Assembly: GCF_000423565.1 (NCBI RefSeq)
Contig: NZ_AUIF01000047.1
Location: 1-64,000, forward strand
Source of the DNA: Runella zeae DSM 19591
Lineage (GTDB): Bacteria > Bacteroidota > Bacteroidia > Cytophagales > Spirosomataceae
Direction of reading: 5' to 3'
Length of the DNA stretch: 64,000 nt
The translations under genes were made by a program, and so were the position numbers. Under the pieces are notes generated by a model. It had not been told where the DNA came from and searched no databases. It saw only the letters and a program-made list of their open reading frames with translations. Shown here piece by piece: positions 52,524 through 62,010 of this stretch. Every line of letters starts with the position of its first letter. Positions within the stretch are counted from its first letter, which is position 1.

Positions 52524-54488
52524 TTAATTTTCTTTTTTAATCACAACTTGTTCCTGATTTTTTTCAATTATTTTATCAAAAAATTCTTTCAGGAATAAAT
52601 ATTCTTCGGCATAATAAATCGGCTTTTTAAGTTGTATTTTACTGACTACGTTTATTTTTCGACCGTCTACCCTTACCATATACGAAAACCGCCCTCCATC
52701 AGAAGGCAAAGTAATAGAGGCACTTTTGGGGGCTTCTATTACTTTATACCCTTCAGGAATTTCAAAATTAGCCATATAAGTTTCGTCTAGTGAACACCCA
52801 AAATCTACTGGAAATGACCTTTCAGAAGCTTTAAATGGATTTTCGGCATAGTCGTTACTTAAAATCGGTTTTAAATACAATACATTTCCTGCTTTGGTAA
52901 CGTGTTCATTGATATTCAACTCAAAAGCTGCTTCCATGGCCCTATTGTTTGGTTCGGTATTTGAATATTGTACTTTAGAAATAGACCATGAAGGGTTGTC
53001 TTTTTTTACTTTTTCTAAGTACTTTTCTTGCCCTGTCTCTTTCAAATCACTTTTGGCTCTGATAGCACCATAACCTGCATACGAAAACGACATTTTCCCT
53101 GACAGCTCGCCTTCTTCATTCAGCACAAATTCCGCTTTCTTATATTCTCTATCTTGTTCTTTAGGAATCAATGATACAAACCTAGCTTCTGTAGGATGTA
53201 CCAGCCATCCTTTTTTATTTAAACACCTTGTAGGCACAACCCCCACATCGGCAAATTCGTCGGTAGCATCCAAGAAAATATCTTTTCCGTAGTAATTCAT
53301 GTACGCAACTAGATAATTAAATTTTTTAAGCAGTGCGTACGTTTCGTTGATATATCCATTTGAACGTGTACTCAAAATCAACGGATTAGCATCATAACCC
53401 ATTTCTCTAAGAAGAGCTGTAAGTAGCAAATTGATGTCGCCTGCATCACCCTCTTTCTTATCAAATACTTTTTTGAGACCGGTCGAATAAATACTGCTTT
53501 TTCCATCCCATTTGATATTAGAAAAAACGTAATTTTTGGCAGCCCTCCATTGACTAAGGGTATCCGCATTTTTGGCTTTTATCTCTTTTGCAATATTTTT
53601 AAGAAAATTGGTTTTACGAAGCTGTTCTTCTAGGTTATAATCCACAAGCAAGGTTTTGTTCATACTAGCATAATCTAAGGAAAAGTTTTTTGTCAAAACC
53701 CCAGTCCAATCAATGCTTGCAAGTTCAAAATCAATCTTAGAGACGTAATCAAGAGCAGTCGTGATGTAGGGTTCATTTTTAAACGCCGCGCCATTTTCTA
53801 CCACAAATCGATAGCTTACACCCGGCATATCAGAACCAGCAAATCGAATATTTATAGGTTTTTTTTCATTGATAGCTAAAGGTAAATACCCCGACATCAA
53901 CATCGTATAATAAAATATATTAGGAATATCGATTCTGTATTCGCTCCATACAACGGGAATATCATTTTGAAAAATCCACATTTTAGGATTATGAGAAAGA
54001 GTCATGGGAGTTTCGATTTCATAACTATACTCAATCACTGAACCTTCCTTCACATTTGGTAATGTAAATTTGTGATTTGTATAATTGTCAGAAGATTTTT
54101 CTTTAAAAATCATATCTTTTGACAATTTATCTTTCACTACTTTTCCGTCTATCAAGTTGTAAGTAAATCCTTTAATATCAAAAACCCTTTCTTCGTTGTT
54201 GCCAACTTTGTATAATAATACGCTAGAAGAAGCTCTATCAAGTGCCGATTTCTTCAAAATCTTTACTTTCTTGTGTTGCTTTAAAACAATAAAAATATTG
54301 TTGTTGGTATATCTAAAATTAGTCTCGCCATAATCGTACAATACAACCGCATCTGCCGAAGAGTCCTTGGGGTAAGCTTTCATGCTAATCTCTTCAAGAG
54401 AAGCTTCACCAAACTTATGTTTGTTTTCTTGGGCTGTAGTAGATAGTGCCACCATAAATGTGACAAAAGTAATGATGTACTTAATCAT
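52524..54488 (-). CDS. DUF3857/transglutaminase-like paralogue, catalytic residues lost
   Basis: A 654-residue exported protein (signal ending STTAQ) with the same layout as its neighbour. In the transglutaminase core the aligned positions are A349 in EGDAGDINLLL, where the neighbour has Cys, and Y392 in KKFNYLVAY, where it has His. D407 in FLDATDEF is kept. It is thus a likely pseudoenzyme, binding but not cutting. Together the two genes form one operon. Confidence 0.82.
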   Translation of the reverse strand: MIKYIITFVTFMVALSTTAQENKHKFGEASLEEISMKAYPKDSSADAVVLYDYGETNFRYTNNNIFIVLKQHKKVKILKKSALDRASSSVLLYKVGNNEERVFDIKGFTYNLIDGKVVKDKLSKDMIFKEKSSDNYTNHKFTLPNVKEGSVIEYSYEIETPMTLSHNPKMWIFQNDIPVVWSEYRIDIPNIFYYTMLMSGYLPLAINEKKPINIRFAGSDMPGVSYRFVVENGAAFKNEPYITTALDYVSKIDFELASIDWTGVLTKNFSLDYASMNKTLLVDYNLEEQLRKTNFLKNIAKEIKAKNADTLSQWRAAKNYVFSNIKWDGKSSIYSTGLKKVFDKKEGDAGDINLLLTALLREMGYDANPLILSTRSNGYINETYALLKKFNYLVAYMNYYGKDIFLDATDEFADVGVVPTRCLNKKGWLVHPTEARFVSLIPKEQDREYKKAEFVLNEEGELSGKMSFSYAGYGAIRAKSDLKETGQEKYLEKVKKDNPSWSISKVQYSNTEPNNRAMEAAFELNINEHVTKAGNVLYLKPILSNDYAENPFKASERSFPVDFGCSLDETYMANFEIPEGYKVIEAPKSASITLPSDGGRFSYMVRVDGRKINVVSKIQLKKPIYYAEEYLFLKEFFDKIIEKNQEQVVIKKEN

Positions 54489-54852
54489 AAAAGAGGGAGG
54501 TTTAATAATAACAGGTAGTATAAAATGGAGTTGGACAGAATTTAGAAATGGTTTGAAATAAAATGATGCTAATTGCTAATATCGCTAAAAAGCATACTTG
54601 ATAATTTGTAAGTGTATATAACGCTCTAATATTAGAAGAAAAATATTTAAAAAGAAATGATTTTTATCAAACGGCCACCCAAAGCAACTAGTTTATAATT
54701 GACGCTAGATATAAAAAATTAGTATTTTTCTTCATCAAAAATGTAAGATTATTTTTGCTATCAAGGGCAACTTAAGGTAGAATATCGCTGAGATAGAGCA
54801 CGATTATTTATGAATTTAAGTTTTCAATCAAAAGTTTTTGAGGAATTCAAAG

Positions 54853-54870
54853 TAGCCTCGGTAGAGGCTA
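54853..54870. repeat. REP-like palindrome, copy 2
   Basis: TAGCCTC-GGTA-GAGGCTA with the tail AACATTTGTAGTAGCA matches copy 1 at 50520-50536 in palindrome and most of the tail. It lies in the gene-free interval 54489-55093. Confidence 0.6.
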
Positions 54871-54904
54871 AACATTTGTAGTAGCAGGATATCTTTTTAA
54901 GTTT

Positions 54905-54970
54905 TTGCTTCGGACGGGGCTGCCCCTGCGGAAGCATAACAACGCAACAAGTTATGCACCTCCGAAGCAA
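54905..54970. other. three-stem inverted-repeat element
   Basis: A 10-bp outer stem (TTGCTTCGGA at 54905-54914 with TCCGAAGCAA at 54961-54970) encloses two hairpins: GGGGC-T-GCCCC at 54916-54926 and GCATAAC/GTTATGC at 54934-54957. All pairs are exact. It is GC-rich in an AT-rich gap (54489-55093) that otherwise holds only the REP-like unit and no gene. It could be a mobile-element end, an attC-like site or a structured RNA. Confidence 0.5.
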
Positions 54971-55093
54971 TATAAACTACTAATAACCTAAAACTTAGGC
55001 GCAACTACTGAATACTAATCATCATAAAGCCTCTTTAGAATAAGCGTACGAAATAACCAGTTATGATTATATAGAAAATAGAAGGTAATTTTC

Positions 55094-56863
55094 CTAAAAA
55101 TCCACATCCAATCCCAACAACCGCTGCAAATCTAGTAAGGCGGGATTGCGCTCGGCCAAGGCGTTGAATTTTTCGAGGGGCGTGTAGGGGTTGCGTTTTA
55201 CCTCGTTGGGCGCGATACGGTGCGTGATTTGAATCTGACGGTTTTTGAGCGTGTGGCGAAGGTAGCTCAGCAGCTCGGGCTTGATGTCATTGAGAAGCGT
55301 CTCTTGGTGAAGATTATCCAAAATCAACTCAATCGTCATGTTTTCAAACTTAATCTCACGATTGAGCATGATTTGCTCGCTTACGCCACCTCCTTTGGTT
55401 TCCCTCAAACGCGCAAACGCCTCCCAAGTTTCTTTGAGTTGTTCGAACGTAAAAGGCTGGTCACTCCAGCTCGTTAGAGGTTCTGCTTCCTTAGAAATTG
55501 AGGTAGTTACTTTGGCCGTTTCGGGGGTTACTATGGCCGTAGCATTGAGGTTGACCGTCGAGCGTAGCTTGCCGAGTGTTCCGGAAGCGGCATTTTGATA
55601 ACTTACCGTAGGCTCGCTCGTGGTCATGAGGGGTTTACTGGCAGCTGGATTCCCGGCCAAATTCACGTGGGTGGTCACCGTGGCATTGGGCACAGTTACC
55701 GAAGTAGTTGCACTTATATTATGCTTTTTTTTTTCGTCTTGCGCTATAGCCTCCAAATCCAAAACATCTGCGAGCTTTGCCAACTTCATCAAGCACAGCT
55801 CTACGTGTAGGCGTTGCTGTTTGGCGGCTTTATAATTGATATCGCACTGACCACCAATACTCAACGCAGACAATAAAAATGACAAAGAAGCTTTGGCCGA
55901 TTGGTCCAAATATTTGTTTTTGGCAGTTTCGGAGACTTCCAACAACTGCACCGTTGAGGGGTCTTTGGAAACTAGTAAATTTCTAAAATGCTCCAACAAT
56001 CCAATAACAAACAAATGCCCGTCAAAACCTTTTTTGAGTATCTCATTGAAAGTCAACAAGGTTTGGGACAAATCTCCCGCCAAAAGAGCATCTGTTACCT
56101 TAAAATAATAATCATAATCCAGGATGTGGAGGTTTTCTAAAACATCCCGATACCGCACTGTGCCGTCGGTCGAAAAAGTCACGTTGAGGTCAAACATCGA
56201 CAGCGCGTCGCGCAAACCTCCGTCGGCTTTTTGGGCAATGAGTTCGAGGGCTTCGCGCTCAGTTTGGATACCTTCCTTTTGGGCGATTCGTTCGATGTGG
56301 TCGGCAATATCACTAGGCTGAATCCGATTAAAATCGAAGATTTGGCAGCGCGACAAAATCGTGGGCAAAATCTTGTGTTTTTCGGTGGTAGCCAAGATAA
56401 AAATGGCATAGCTAGGTGGCTCCTCTAAGGTTTTCAGAAAAGCATTGAAAGCCGCCGACGATAGCATGTGCACCTCGTCTATGATGTAGATTTTGTATTT
56501 ACCCGTCTGAGGAGGATAGCGCACTTGGTCGATCAAGTTCCGAATATCATCCACGGAGTTGTTAGACGCCGCGTCTAGCTCATGTACATTGAAGGAGGCA
56601 TTATTTTGAAAAGCCACGCACGAATCACACTCTCCGCAAGGTTCCACTTCATCGGTAAGTCGCTGACAATTAATGGTTTTTGCAAGAATACGAGCATTCG
56701 TTGTTTTTCCAACACCACGAGGTCCACAAAACAAAAATGCCTGTGCCAAGTGATTGGTACGAATAGCGTTTTTGAGGGTAGTCGTAATGTGCGACTGACC
56801 CACTACCGTATCAAACGTAACGGGACGATACTTCCGAGCCGATACCACAAAATTGTCTGCCAT
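55094..56863 (-). CDS. dnaX: DNA polymerase III subunit gamma/tau
   Basis: A 589-residue clamp-loader ATPase. Walker A is FCGPRGVGKTT at 47-55. The zinc-binding Cys are C66, C76, C79 and C82. Walker B is IYIIDEVHML, and sensor 1 is TTEKHKILPTILSRC. Domain III follows to about 370, then a Thr/Ala-rich linker and a C-terminal region. It builds the replicative clamp loader. I did not look for a programmed frameshift signal beyond a glance. Confidence 0.97.
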   Translation of the reverse strand: MADNFVVSARKYRPVTFDTVVGQSHITTTLKNAIRTNHLAQAFLFCGPRGVGKTTNARILAKTINCQRLTDEVEPCGECDSCVAFQNNASFNVHELDAASNNSVDDIRNLIDQVRYPPQTGKYKIYIIDEVHMLSSAAFNAFLKTLEEPPSYAIFILATTEKHKILPTILSRCQIFDFNRIQPSDIADHIERIAQKEGIQTEREALELIAQKADGGLRDALSMFDLNVTFSTDGTVRYRDVLENLHILDYDYYFKVTDALLAGDLSQTLLTFNEILKKGFDGHLFVIGLLEHFRNLLVSKDPSTVQLLEVSETAKNKYLDQSAKASLSFLLSALSIGGQCDINYKAAKQQRLHVELCLMKLAKLADVLDLEAIAQDEKKKHNISATTSVTVPNATVTTHVNLAGNPAASKPLMTTSEPTVSYQNAASGTLGKLRSTVNLNATAIVTPETAKVTTSISKEAEPLTSWSDQPFTFEQLKETWEAFARLRETKGGGVSEQIMLNREIKFENMTIELILDNLHQETLLNDIKPELLSYLRHTLKNRQIQITHRIAPNEVKRNPYTPLEKFNALAERNPALLDLQRLLGLDVDF

Positions 56864-56942
56864 GGCCGCAAGTTAGTAAGTCCGCCGTTGAATTCAAACA
56901 GAAAAAAACTTTTGCCAAATTAAGTCAAAAGTACTCAGGCAG

Positions 56943-57458
56943 TTACTGATGTAGGTTGTCTAGCTGACTCAGCACCTTTACGGTATCTCCCACCTTAATC
57001 GTGCCTTCATGCAGTACTTTGGCAGTGACTCCCCCATGCCCTCGCATGGCATTATAGCCTCCCTCTCCTAGCACCTCCTCCATACGACTACATGGATGAC
57101 ATAAACCTGTGATCTGAATCACCGCCTCTCCGATTTGGATGGTGTGGTCTTTAAGCGCTAGTAGATTGATACCCGTCACGACGATGTTGCGCCGCAACAA
57201 GACCGGGTTGATAATGCCTCTTCCCAAATAAGAGCCTATCGCCGCCAAATGCTCTGCCTGAATCAAGGTCACTTGGCGTTTGCTGTCGGGATTGCCACGG
57301 TAGCGGTCACCGTCGAGTCCCGTTCCTATTCGGGCAAAAGTCTCATTAATAGGCGTTACAGGCTGTCGAGATGCGGGTCTCACCCCCATCCAAATCACTT
57401 CTCCCGCCTGCGCAAAGTGATTCATTAATTCTTTTAAAGGGCTGGGTTCTGTAAACAT
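56943..57458 (-). CDS. MOSC-domain protein
   Basis: A 171-residue single MOSC domain: GLDGDRYRG near 48-55, QVTLIQAEHL, LRRNIVVTGINL and LCHPCSRMEEVLG with the conserved Cys. MOSC proteins carry sulfur or molybdenum-cofactor groups and take part in detoxifying N-hydroxylated bases (YiiM/YcbX type). It is downstream of nothing obvious; dnaX lies 79 bases after it on the same strand. Confidence 0.9.
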   Translation of the reverse strand: MFTEPSPLKELMNHFAQAGEVIWMGVRPASRQPVTPINETFARIGTGLDGDRYRGNPDSKRQVTLIQAEHLAAIGSYLGRGIINPVLLRRNIVVTGINLLALKDHTIQIGEAVIQITGLCHPCSRMEEVLGEGGYNAMRGHGGVTAKVLHEGTIKVGDTVKVLSQLDNLHQ

Positions 57459-57609
57459 AGTTTGTCAATTTGAAAATGTAATAATCTTAATTTCGTCACA
57501 AGCCGCTAGATAAGTATGCCATCAGGTTGCTATCAGAAAACAGGAAAATTTGAGAATAAAATTTCCCACAATCTCCTTACTAAGACAAGCAGTATCTCCA
57601 AAGGAGACC

Positions 57610-58206
57610 TTAATCACTTCCTAAAAAATCTTCACAGCTATGAACTAAATCTGGGAAAAAAGTTCGGAAATAATCGGCATATACTTGTTCATTGGCAAAT
57701 AGCTCTTCTCCGGCGGTTTCGATGCCTTTCAAAAACGGAAACCTTTGTGACATTCCTACGAAAGAACGAATCATTCGCTCTTCAAATTGGTAGTTGTACA
57801 ACCAATCGTATTTTTTCATTGTTTCTGCCAATGATGCTGCATCAGGCGGCAATACCCTACGATTTTTATCTAAAATTCCATAGACATACACCGCAAATTC
57901 ATGAAGGGGAAAGGTAGAATAATCTCTAAAGTACTTGGCCAAGAAATAATCAAAATACATATCTGTAACCACTCCTCTAAACTTTGAAAACCTAGCAGGA
58001 AGCACTTTGCGGCATTCTTGCCCTGTAGGGTGCGTATCGGTGAAAAAATCAATATGACGATGTAATAATATCCCCTGTTTTACGGCTGCATTATAATGCT
58101 GATTGCGAGGATGTTCTAGCCTTCCTCTCACAAAATCACCTAACAAGTTCCCCACAATTAGGGGCTCTTGCTCAAATGACAAGTAAAAGTGGGCTAGATA
58201 ATTCAT
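57610..58206 (-). CDS. acyl carrier protein phosphodiesterase (AcpH-like)
   Basis: A 198-residue DUF479 protein of the HD-like fold: MNYLAHFYLSF, NLLGDFVRG, GILLHRHIDFFTDTH and GVVTDMYFDYFLAKY carry the conserved His/Asp. AcpH removes the phosphopantetheine arm from ACP. It lies 6 bases after the dCMP deaminase gene and is cotranscribed with it. Confidence 0.9.
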   Translation of the reverse strand: MNYLAHFYLSFEQEPLIVGNLLGDFVRGRLEHPRNQHYNAAVKQGILLHRHIDFFTDTHPTGQECRKVLPARFSKFRGVVTDMYFDYFLAKYFRDYSTFPLHEFAVYVYGILDKNRRVLPPDAASLAETMKKYDWLYNYQFEERMIRSFVGMSQRFPFLKGIETAGEELFANEQVYADYFRTFFPDLVHSCEDFLGSD

Positions 58207-58212
58207 GAGGTG

Positions 58213-58680
58213 CTATGCTTGCTCTACTAGTTTATGAAACCGCTCTACCTGAACCCCAAATTTTCGCAAAAACTCTACCCCTTCATCTACCCCAATGCCC
58301 TTATAATCAGCATAGGAATCCAAATAAATGACACGTTTGATTTTCATCGTATAAATCACGCGCGCACAAGCAATGCAAGGCGACAAAGTCACGTACAGAG
58401 TCGTTCCTTCCAGATTAGCCCCATTTTTGACGGCATACAAGATAGCATTTTGCTCCGCATGAAGTGCCAACGAACAGCTTCCTTTGGAATCGCGCGGACA
58501 GCCTACTTCCGGAAATTCCTCGTCACAATTGTGAGTACCCGAAGGAGGACCATTATAACCAATCGAAATAATTCGGGTGTCTTTGGTAAGAACTGCCCCC
58601 ACTTGCGCTTTGATACAGTGTGATCTACGCGCTAAATTTTGGGCTAGTTCCATAAAAATATCGTCAAAAGCAGGACGCAT
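58213..58680 (-). CDS. deoxycytidylate (dCMP) deaminase
   Basis: A 155-residue zinc deaminase. The catalytic H74-A-E76 in ALHAEQNAI and the zinc Cys in P-C102-I-A-C105 are present, with a second zinc site likely from H50/C52/C61/C69 (THNCDEEFPEVGC). It converts dCMP to dUMP for thymidylate synthesis. ComEB-like proteins are close relatives. Confidence 0.92.
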   Translation of the reverse strand: MRPAFDDIFMELAQNLARRSHCIKAQVGAVLTKDTRIISIGYNGPPSGTHNCDEEFPEVGCPRDSKGSCSLALHAEQNAILYAVKNGANLEGTTLYVTLSPCIACARVIYTMKIKRVIYLDSYADYKGIGVDEGVEFLRKFGVQVERFHKLVEQA

Positions 58681-58828
58681 GAGTTGTTTGTAGGTTATTG
58701 TGTTTAATGAGGTTCAAATCTCTTAAAAAAAAATGCCCCTTCTTCCTCTTTCTTTTGTTATTTATCCGTTAATAGCATTATCAATCAAGATACCTACTGT
58801 AGAGTATTCCTAAAATCAGAGTCGTAAG

Positions 58829-58836
58829 TATCTTTG
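58829..58836 (+). promoter_or_regulatory. candidate -7 box of the DUF922 gene
   Basis: TATCTTTG is an exact TAnnTTTG, 45 bases before the ATG. Directly upstream, AAATCAGAGTCGTAAG at 58813-58828 recurs with one change at 10733-10748. The -33 region is weak. Confidence 0.5.
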
Positions 58837-58881
58837 TTGGAGCATCTCTTTGAACAGCACAAAGTAACGAATAAGAAATTT

Positions 58882-59979
58882 ATGCAGCGTAGTATCTTTA
58901 GTGTTTTGTTGGGTTTTATTGTGCTACAAGCTTCCTATTCTGCTTGGGCTCAAACCCAAATGATCGCCCTTAAACCCATTCGCCTAAACGTCCAACCTAA
59001 GGGCTTTTTTATCTTAGAAGTAATTGACAATAGGGCTATTACTACCAATATCGGCAAGATTTGGAGTAGACCTCAGCCCCTCACTGCTCAGCTCCAAGGT
59101 GGTACGGCCAATGCCTTGGAGTCTTTCTTAAAGAAAAATTTTAACCCTATCAATACTGATTCTCTTACGCCTATTTTGCTTACTATCAACGAACTACGGA
59201 TTAGCGAGGCACTCACTCCTGAAAACCGCGTCAAGGGCGAAGTCAAAATGATACTGGGCTACGAAACATACCGAGAAGGGCGGCGTGTACTTCTTACCAA
59301 CGGCAATGCCGCCACTACCTACACTCGCGCAGGTGTAGTGCCCGAAGAAATGATTGAGGGTATACTCAGAAAATTACTAGAAAATGAATTGAAGGGTTTT
59401 AACAATTGGTTTGCCAAAGGCATCAAAACCTCTGATTTGCTTGCCCGCGAAGTAAAGCTCATTCTGGAAGAAGAAACACTTATTGACCACGGCGACACTC
59501 TTTATTATCATGCCAAGCGCCCCCTCAACTGGTCTGACTTCCAAGGAGCACCGAGCGTGTTGAGTCGCTGGGCAGCTCAAGTATTTACTAGTTTTGGTTT
59601 TGAAGCTCGCACCGTCGTTGCCAATAGAGTCATCGAACTCTATGTTCGCCCTAAAATATGGATTGACAAAACCATCTCATGGGTAAGGCCCGGCTCCAAA
59701 AACGACTATGTACTTGACCATGAGCAGCTTCACTTCGACATCACACGCCTTGCAGCGGAGCGATTTAAACGTTATCTTCAAAAAATGACCTTTTCGGTCG
59801 AAGATTTTAGCAGTGAGTTGCAGTACCAGTACATTGATTTTTATCGGGTACATAGTCAGTTACAAATCCAGTACGACAACGAGACTGGGCACGGAACCAA
59901 CCAAGCAGCCCAAGCGGCATGGGTCAAAAAGGTCAGGGATGAATTGCGCAGTTATGGGGTTACGCCGGCTCGTCCTTAG
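58882..59979 (+). CDS. exported DUF922-like putative zinc protease
   Basis: A 365-residue protein with signal peptide (VLQASYSAWAQ), which supports the ATG at 58882 over a TTG at 58834. The N-terminal half (about 25-200) is a strand-rich region of unknown role. The C-terminal half matches DUF922: LNWSDFQGAPS, then LDHEQLHFDITRLAA with an HExxH zinc motif, and a long helix. It is likely a periplasmic or surface metalloprotease; activity is inferred. It converges with the lysozyme gene with 1 base between. Confidence 0.78.
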   Translation: MQRSIFSVLLGFIVLQASYSAWAQTQMIALKPIRLNVQPKGFFILEVIDNRAITTNIGKIWSRPQPLTAQLQGGTANALESFLKKNFNPINTDSLTPILLTINELRISEALTPENRVKGEVKMILGYETYREGRRVLLTNGNAATTYTRAGVVPEEMIEGILRKLLENELKGFNNWFAKGIKTSDLLAREVKLILEEETLIDHGDTLYYHAKRPLNWSDFQGAPSVLSRWAAQVFTSFGFEARTVVANRVIELYVRPKIWIDKTISWVRPGSKNDYVLDHEQLHFDITRLAAERFKRYLQKMTFSVEDFSSELQYQYIDFYRVHSQLQIQYDNETGHGTNQAAQAAWVKKVRDELRSYGVTPARP

Positions 59980-59980
59980 T

Positions 59981-60778
59981 CTACTTTACACAAATTCTCT
60001 TGAGAGCGTCCACATCCCCCAAAAATACATTGTAGTCTACCAATCCACGCACTCCTTCCGAATACCCACTTTTGGAATGTTGCCAAAAATAAATCGTGGC
60101 ATCATCGTAGCGATTTAGCGTCCAACCTGAATAATCGGCAATCCAAAGGGGATAGTTGTCGAGATTGTCTTTGATATATCGCCGATAAAAGTCGGCATTG
60201 GTATAAATAATGGGCTGCACTCCATAGTGATTTTCGGCCAATTGTAGCCAAGTCCGTAGATTTTCGATGACCTGCTCGCGACTATAAGCATTGGTACCAA
60301 CTTCAAAATCAAGGACTGGCGGTAAATCTCCTTTTTTGAGCTTAGCTACTTTTTTGAAATTCTCAAACTGCGGCAAAGCGGGTTTCCAAGGAATATAAAA
60401 ATGATACGCTCCTCGATATAGCCCCACTTCATCGGCTTGTTGCCAATTGGTTTTGAAGTCTTTGTCAATGAGAGATGTACCTTCGGTAGCTTTGACAAAC
60501 GCAAATTGGAGGCGCAAGTCCTCAAACCTCATTTCTCGCAAAAGTTTCCAGTCAATACGCCCATTGTGTTTTGAAATATCGATTCCGTGAATCTCATATT
60601 TCATCGGTAAGCGTATACCGAGCTTGTGTACATGCCTCCACTCGTTGATATTGAGTCGATTATAATACCAAAGCCCTACACCTATCAAGATTACCACAAG
60701 CCCCAAGATAGCCCAACCTAAGGGCGGAAGAGGACGTTTTTTGGGAGGAAGAGAAGAAGTATTAACACGACGAGCCAT
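59981..60778 (-). CDS. glycoside hydrolase family 25 lysozyme
   Basis: A 265-residue membrane-anchored muramidase with one N-terminal helix (LGWAILGLVVILIGVGLWYY) behind a basic start. The barrel has GIDISKHNG, VKATEG, and the catalytic DFEVG pair. It cuts peptidoglycan glycan strands, presumably in the periplasm. The gene for a small membrane protein lies 28 bases upstream on the same strand. Confidence 0.92.
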   Translation of the reverse strand: MARRVNTSSLPPKKRPLPPLGWAILGLVVILIGVGLWYYNRLNINEWRHVHKLGIRLPMKYEIHGIDISKHNGRIDWKLLREMRFEDLRLQFAFVKATEGTSLIDKDFKTNWQQADEVGLYRGAYHFYIPWKPALPQFENFKKVAKLKKGDLPPVLDFEVGTNAYSREQVIENLRTWLQLAENHYGVQPIIYTNADFYRRYIKDNLDNYPLWIADYSGWTLNRYDDATIYFWQHSKSGYSEGVRGLVDYNVFLGDVDALKRICVK

Positions 60779-60806
60779 AAAACAAGATCAAATAAAATTC
60801 GCTCCC

Positions 60807-61325
60807 TTAATCTTTGATGGGTAGTTCGGTTACTTCGGCTTCGGGATTATTGAGTTTGGCTTCTTCTATGGGCGAAAAAGGAAGAGTCTTTAGAAGACGC
60901 TTTTTAGAGGGAGCTTGTGTCAAAAAAAACAATACCAGCCCAATACCAGCTCCCAAAAACCATATATTTCCCGTGAGAAAATACCCAAATGCCGACACCA
61001 AAGTAGGAGCTTCAAAAAAAGCATATTTTAGGAGTAAATTGCTCTGATATTTTCGCAATTTCTCCGACAAAGATTCTTTTAAAGAAATGGATTTCAAGGT
61101 TTGTTTTGAAATAGCCCACCCCATAAAAGGCAGCATAAACGCTAAAAACGGGCCAATATACATCAATGCTTGTGAAAGCATTTCGTGATTTGGGGTTACT
61201 TTTAGTTGGGTATTTCTTAACAAAAACAATACGGTACCAGTACCTACCTGAGCTAGCAACATCACACCATAAATCAATGAAAGTAATTTAAAATACTGCC
61301 TACTAGTCAGAGTCTTACGGTCCAT
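60807..61325 (-). CDS. uncharacterised four-helix membrane protein
   Basis: A 172-residue protein with four hydrophobic segments (about 13-35, 50-70, 100-117, 120-136) and a hydrophilic C-terminus ending VTELPIKD. I do not recognise a family. It stands upstream of the lysozyme gene on the same strand and may share its transcript. Confidence 0.65.
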   Translation of the reverse strand: MDRKTLTSRQYFKLLSLIYGVMLLAQVGTGTVLFLLRNTQLKVTPNHEMLSQALMYIGPFLAFMLPFMGWAISKQTLKSISLKESLSEKLRKYQSNLLLKYAFFEAPTLVSAFGYFLTGNIWFLGAGIGLVLFFLTQAPSKKRLLKTLPFSPIEEAKLNNPEAEVTELPIKD

Positions 61326-61395
61326 ATCACTTCATTTAGAGCGCAAAATAACGATTTTTTAAGTATACCTAGCCAAAATTATACCAAAAATGCCT

Positions 61396-61998
61396 TTAAA
61401 CACCCGGTTGCCAACGCCAGAGATAACGACACGCTAAGGTACGATGAGGCCGCCACGGCTCTGCAATCTGGTGAAGGGTTTTGTATAAATCGCGCCCTGT
61501 TTGGGTGAGTTCGTAAGCCTTTATCATCTTTTGACGAATCACTAAATCATCAATCGGAAATACATCGGGGCGCTCCATCACAAACATCAAAAGCATCTCT
61601 ACCGTCCAGCGTCCTACTCCTTTGATGGGGGTAAGATATGCAATGATTTCCTCATCCCCAAGAGCTTCTAAATGGTCATAATCAATCCCTTTCTCCAATG
61701 CAAACGTAGCTACATTTCGCAGATAATTGATTTTTTGAGAAGACAAGCCTGCACTTCGCAATTGCTCATCGGTAGCTACCACAAGTAGCTCTGCATGAGG
61801 ATATTGCTCAGGAAACAACGCCCTAAATCTAGCAAAAATAGAATCGGCGGCTTTTACCGAAATTTGCTGTGAAACAATACTCTCCAACAATGCCAAATAA
61901 ACGTCTTGGTTCCAATCTGTTTTTTTGAAAGTGGGCGTATTTTCAATAATTTTTGACAAAATAGGGTCGCTTGCTGCAAGGTAATTTTCAGGTAGCAT
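61396..61998 (-). CDS. DNA-3-methyladenine glycosylase (AlkA/HhH-GPD)
   Basis: A 200-residue HhH-GPD glycosylase. SIVSQQISVKAADSI begins the domain. TPIKGVGRWTVEML is the helix-hairpin-helix, and FPIDDLVIRQ carries the catalytic Asp; WRPHRTLACRYLWRW closes the fold. There is no Fe-S cluster Cys set, fitting the AlkA branch that removes alkylated purines. The ATG at 61998 is used, as the longer frame starts at TTG. The cupin gene is 12 bases upstream. Confidence 0.93.
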   Translation of the reverse strand: MLPENYLAASDPILSKIIENTPTFKKTDWNQDVYLALLESIVSQQISVKAADSIFARFRALFPEQYPHAELLVVATDEQLRSAGLSSQKINYLRNVATFALEKGIDYDHLEALGDEEIIAYLTPIKGVGRWTVEMLLMFVMERPDVFPIDDLVIRQKMIKAYELTQTGRDLYKTLHQIAEPWRPHRTLACRYLWRWQPGV

Positions 61999-62010
61999 TC
62001 TCAAAATTTT

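Noticed and set aside
54905-54970. tRNA gene
   Set aside because: The fold has only three stems and lacks a T-loop sequence, an anticodon arm of correct size and a 3' acceptor.
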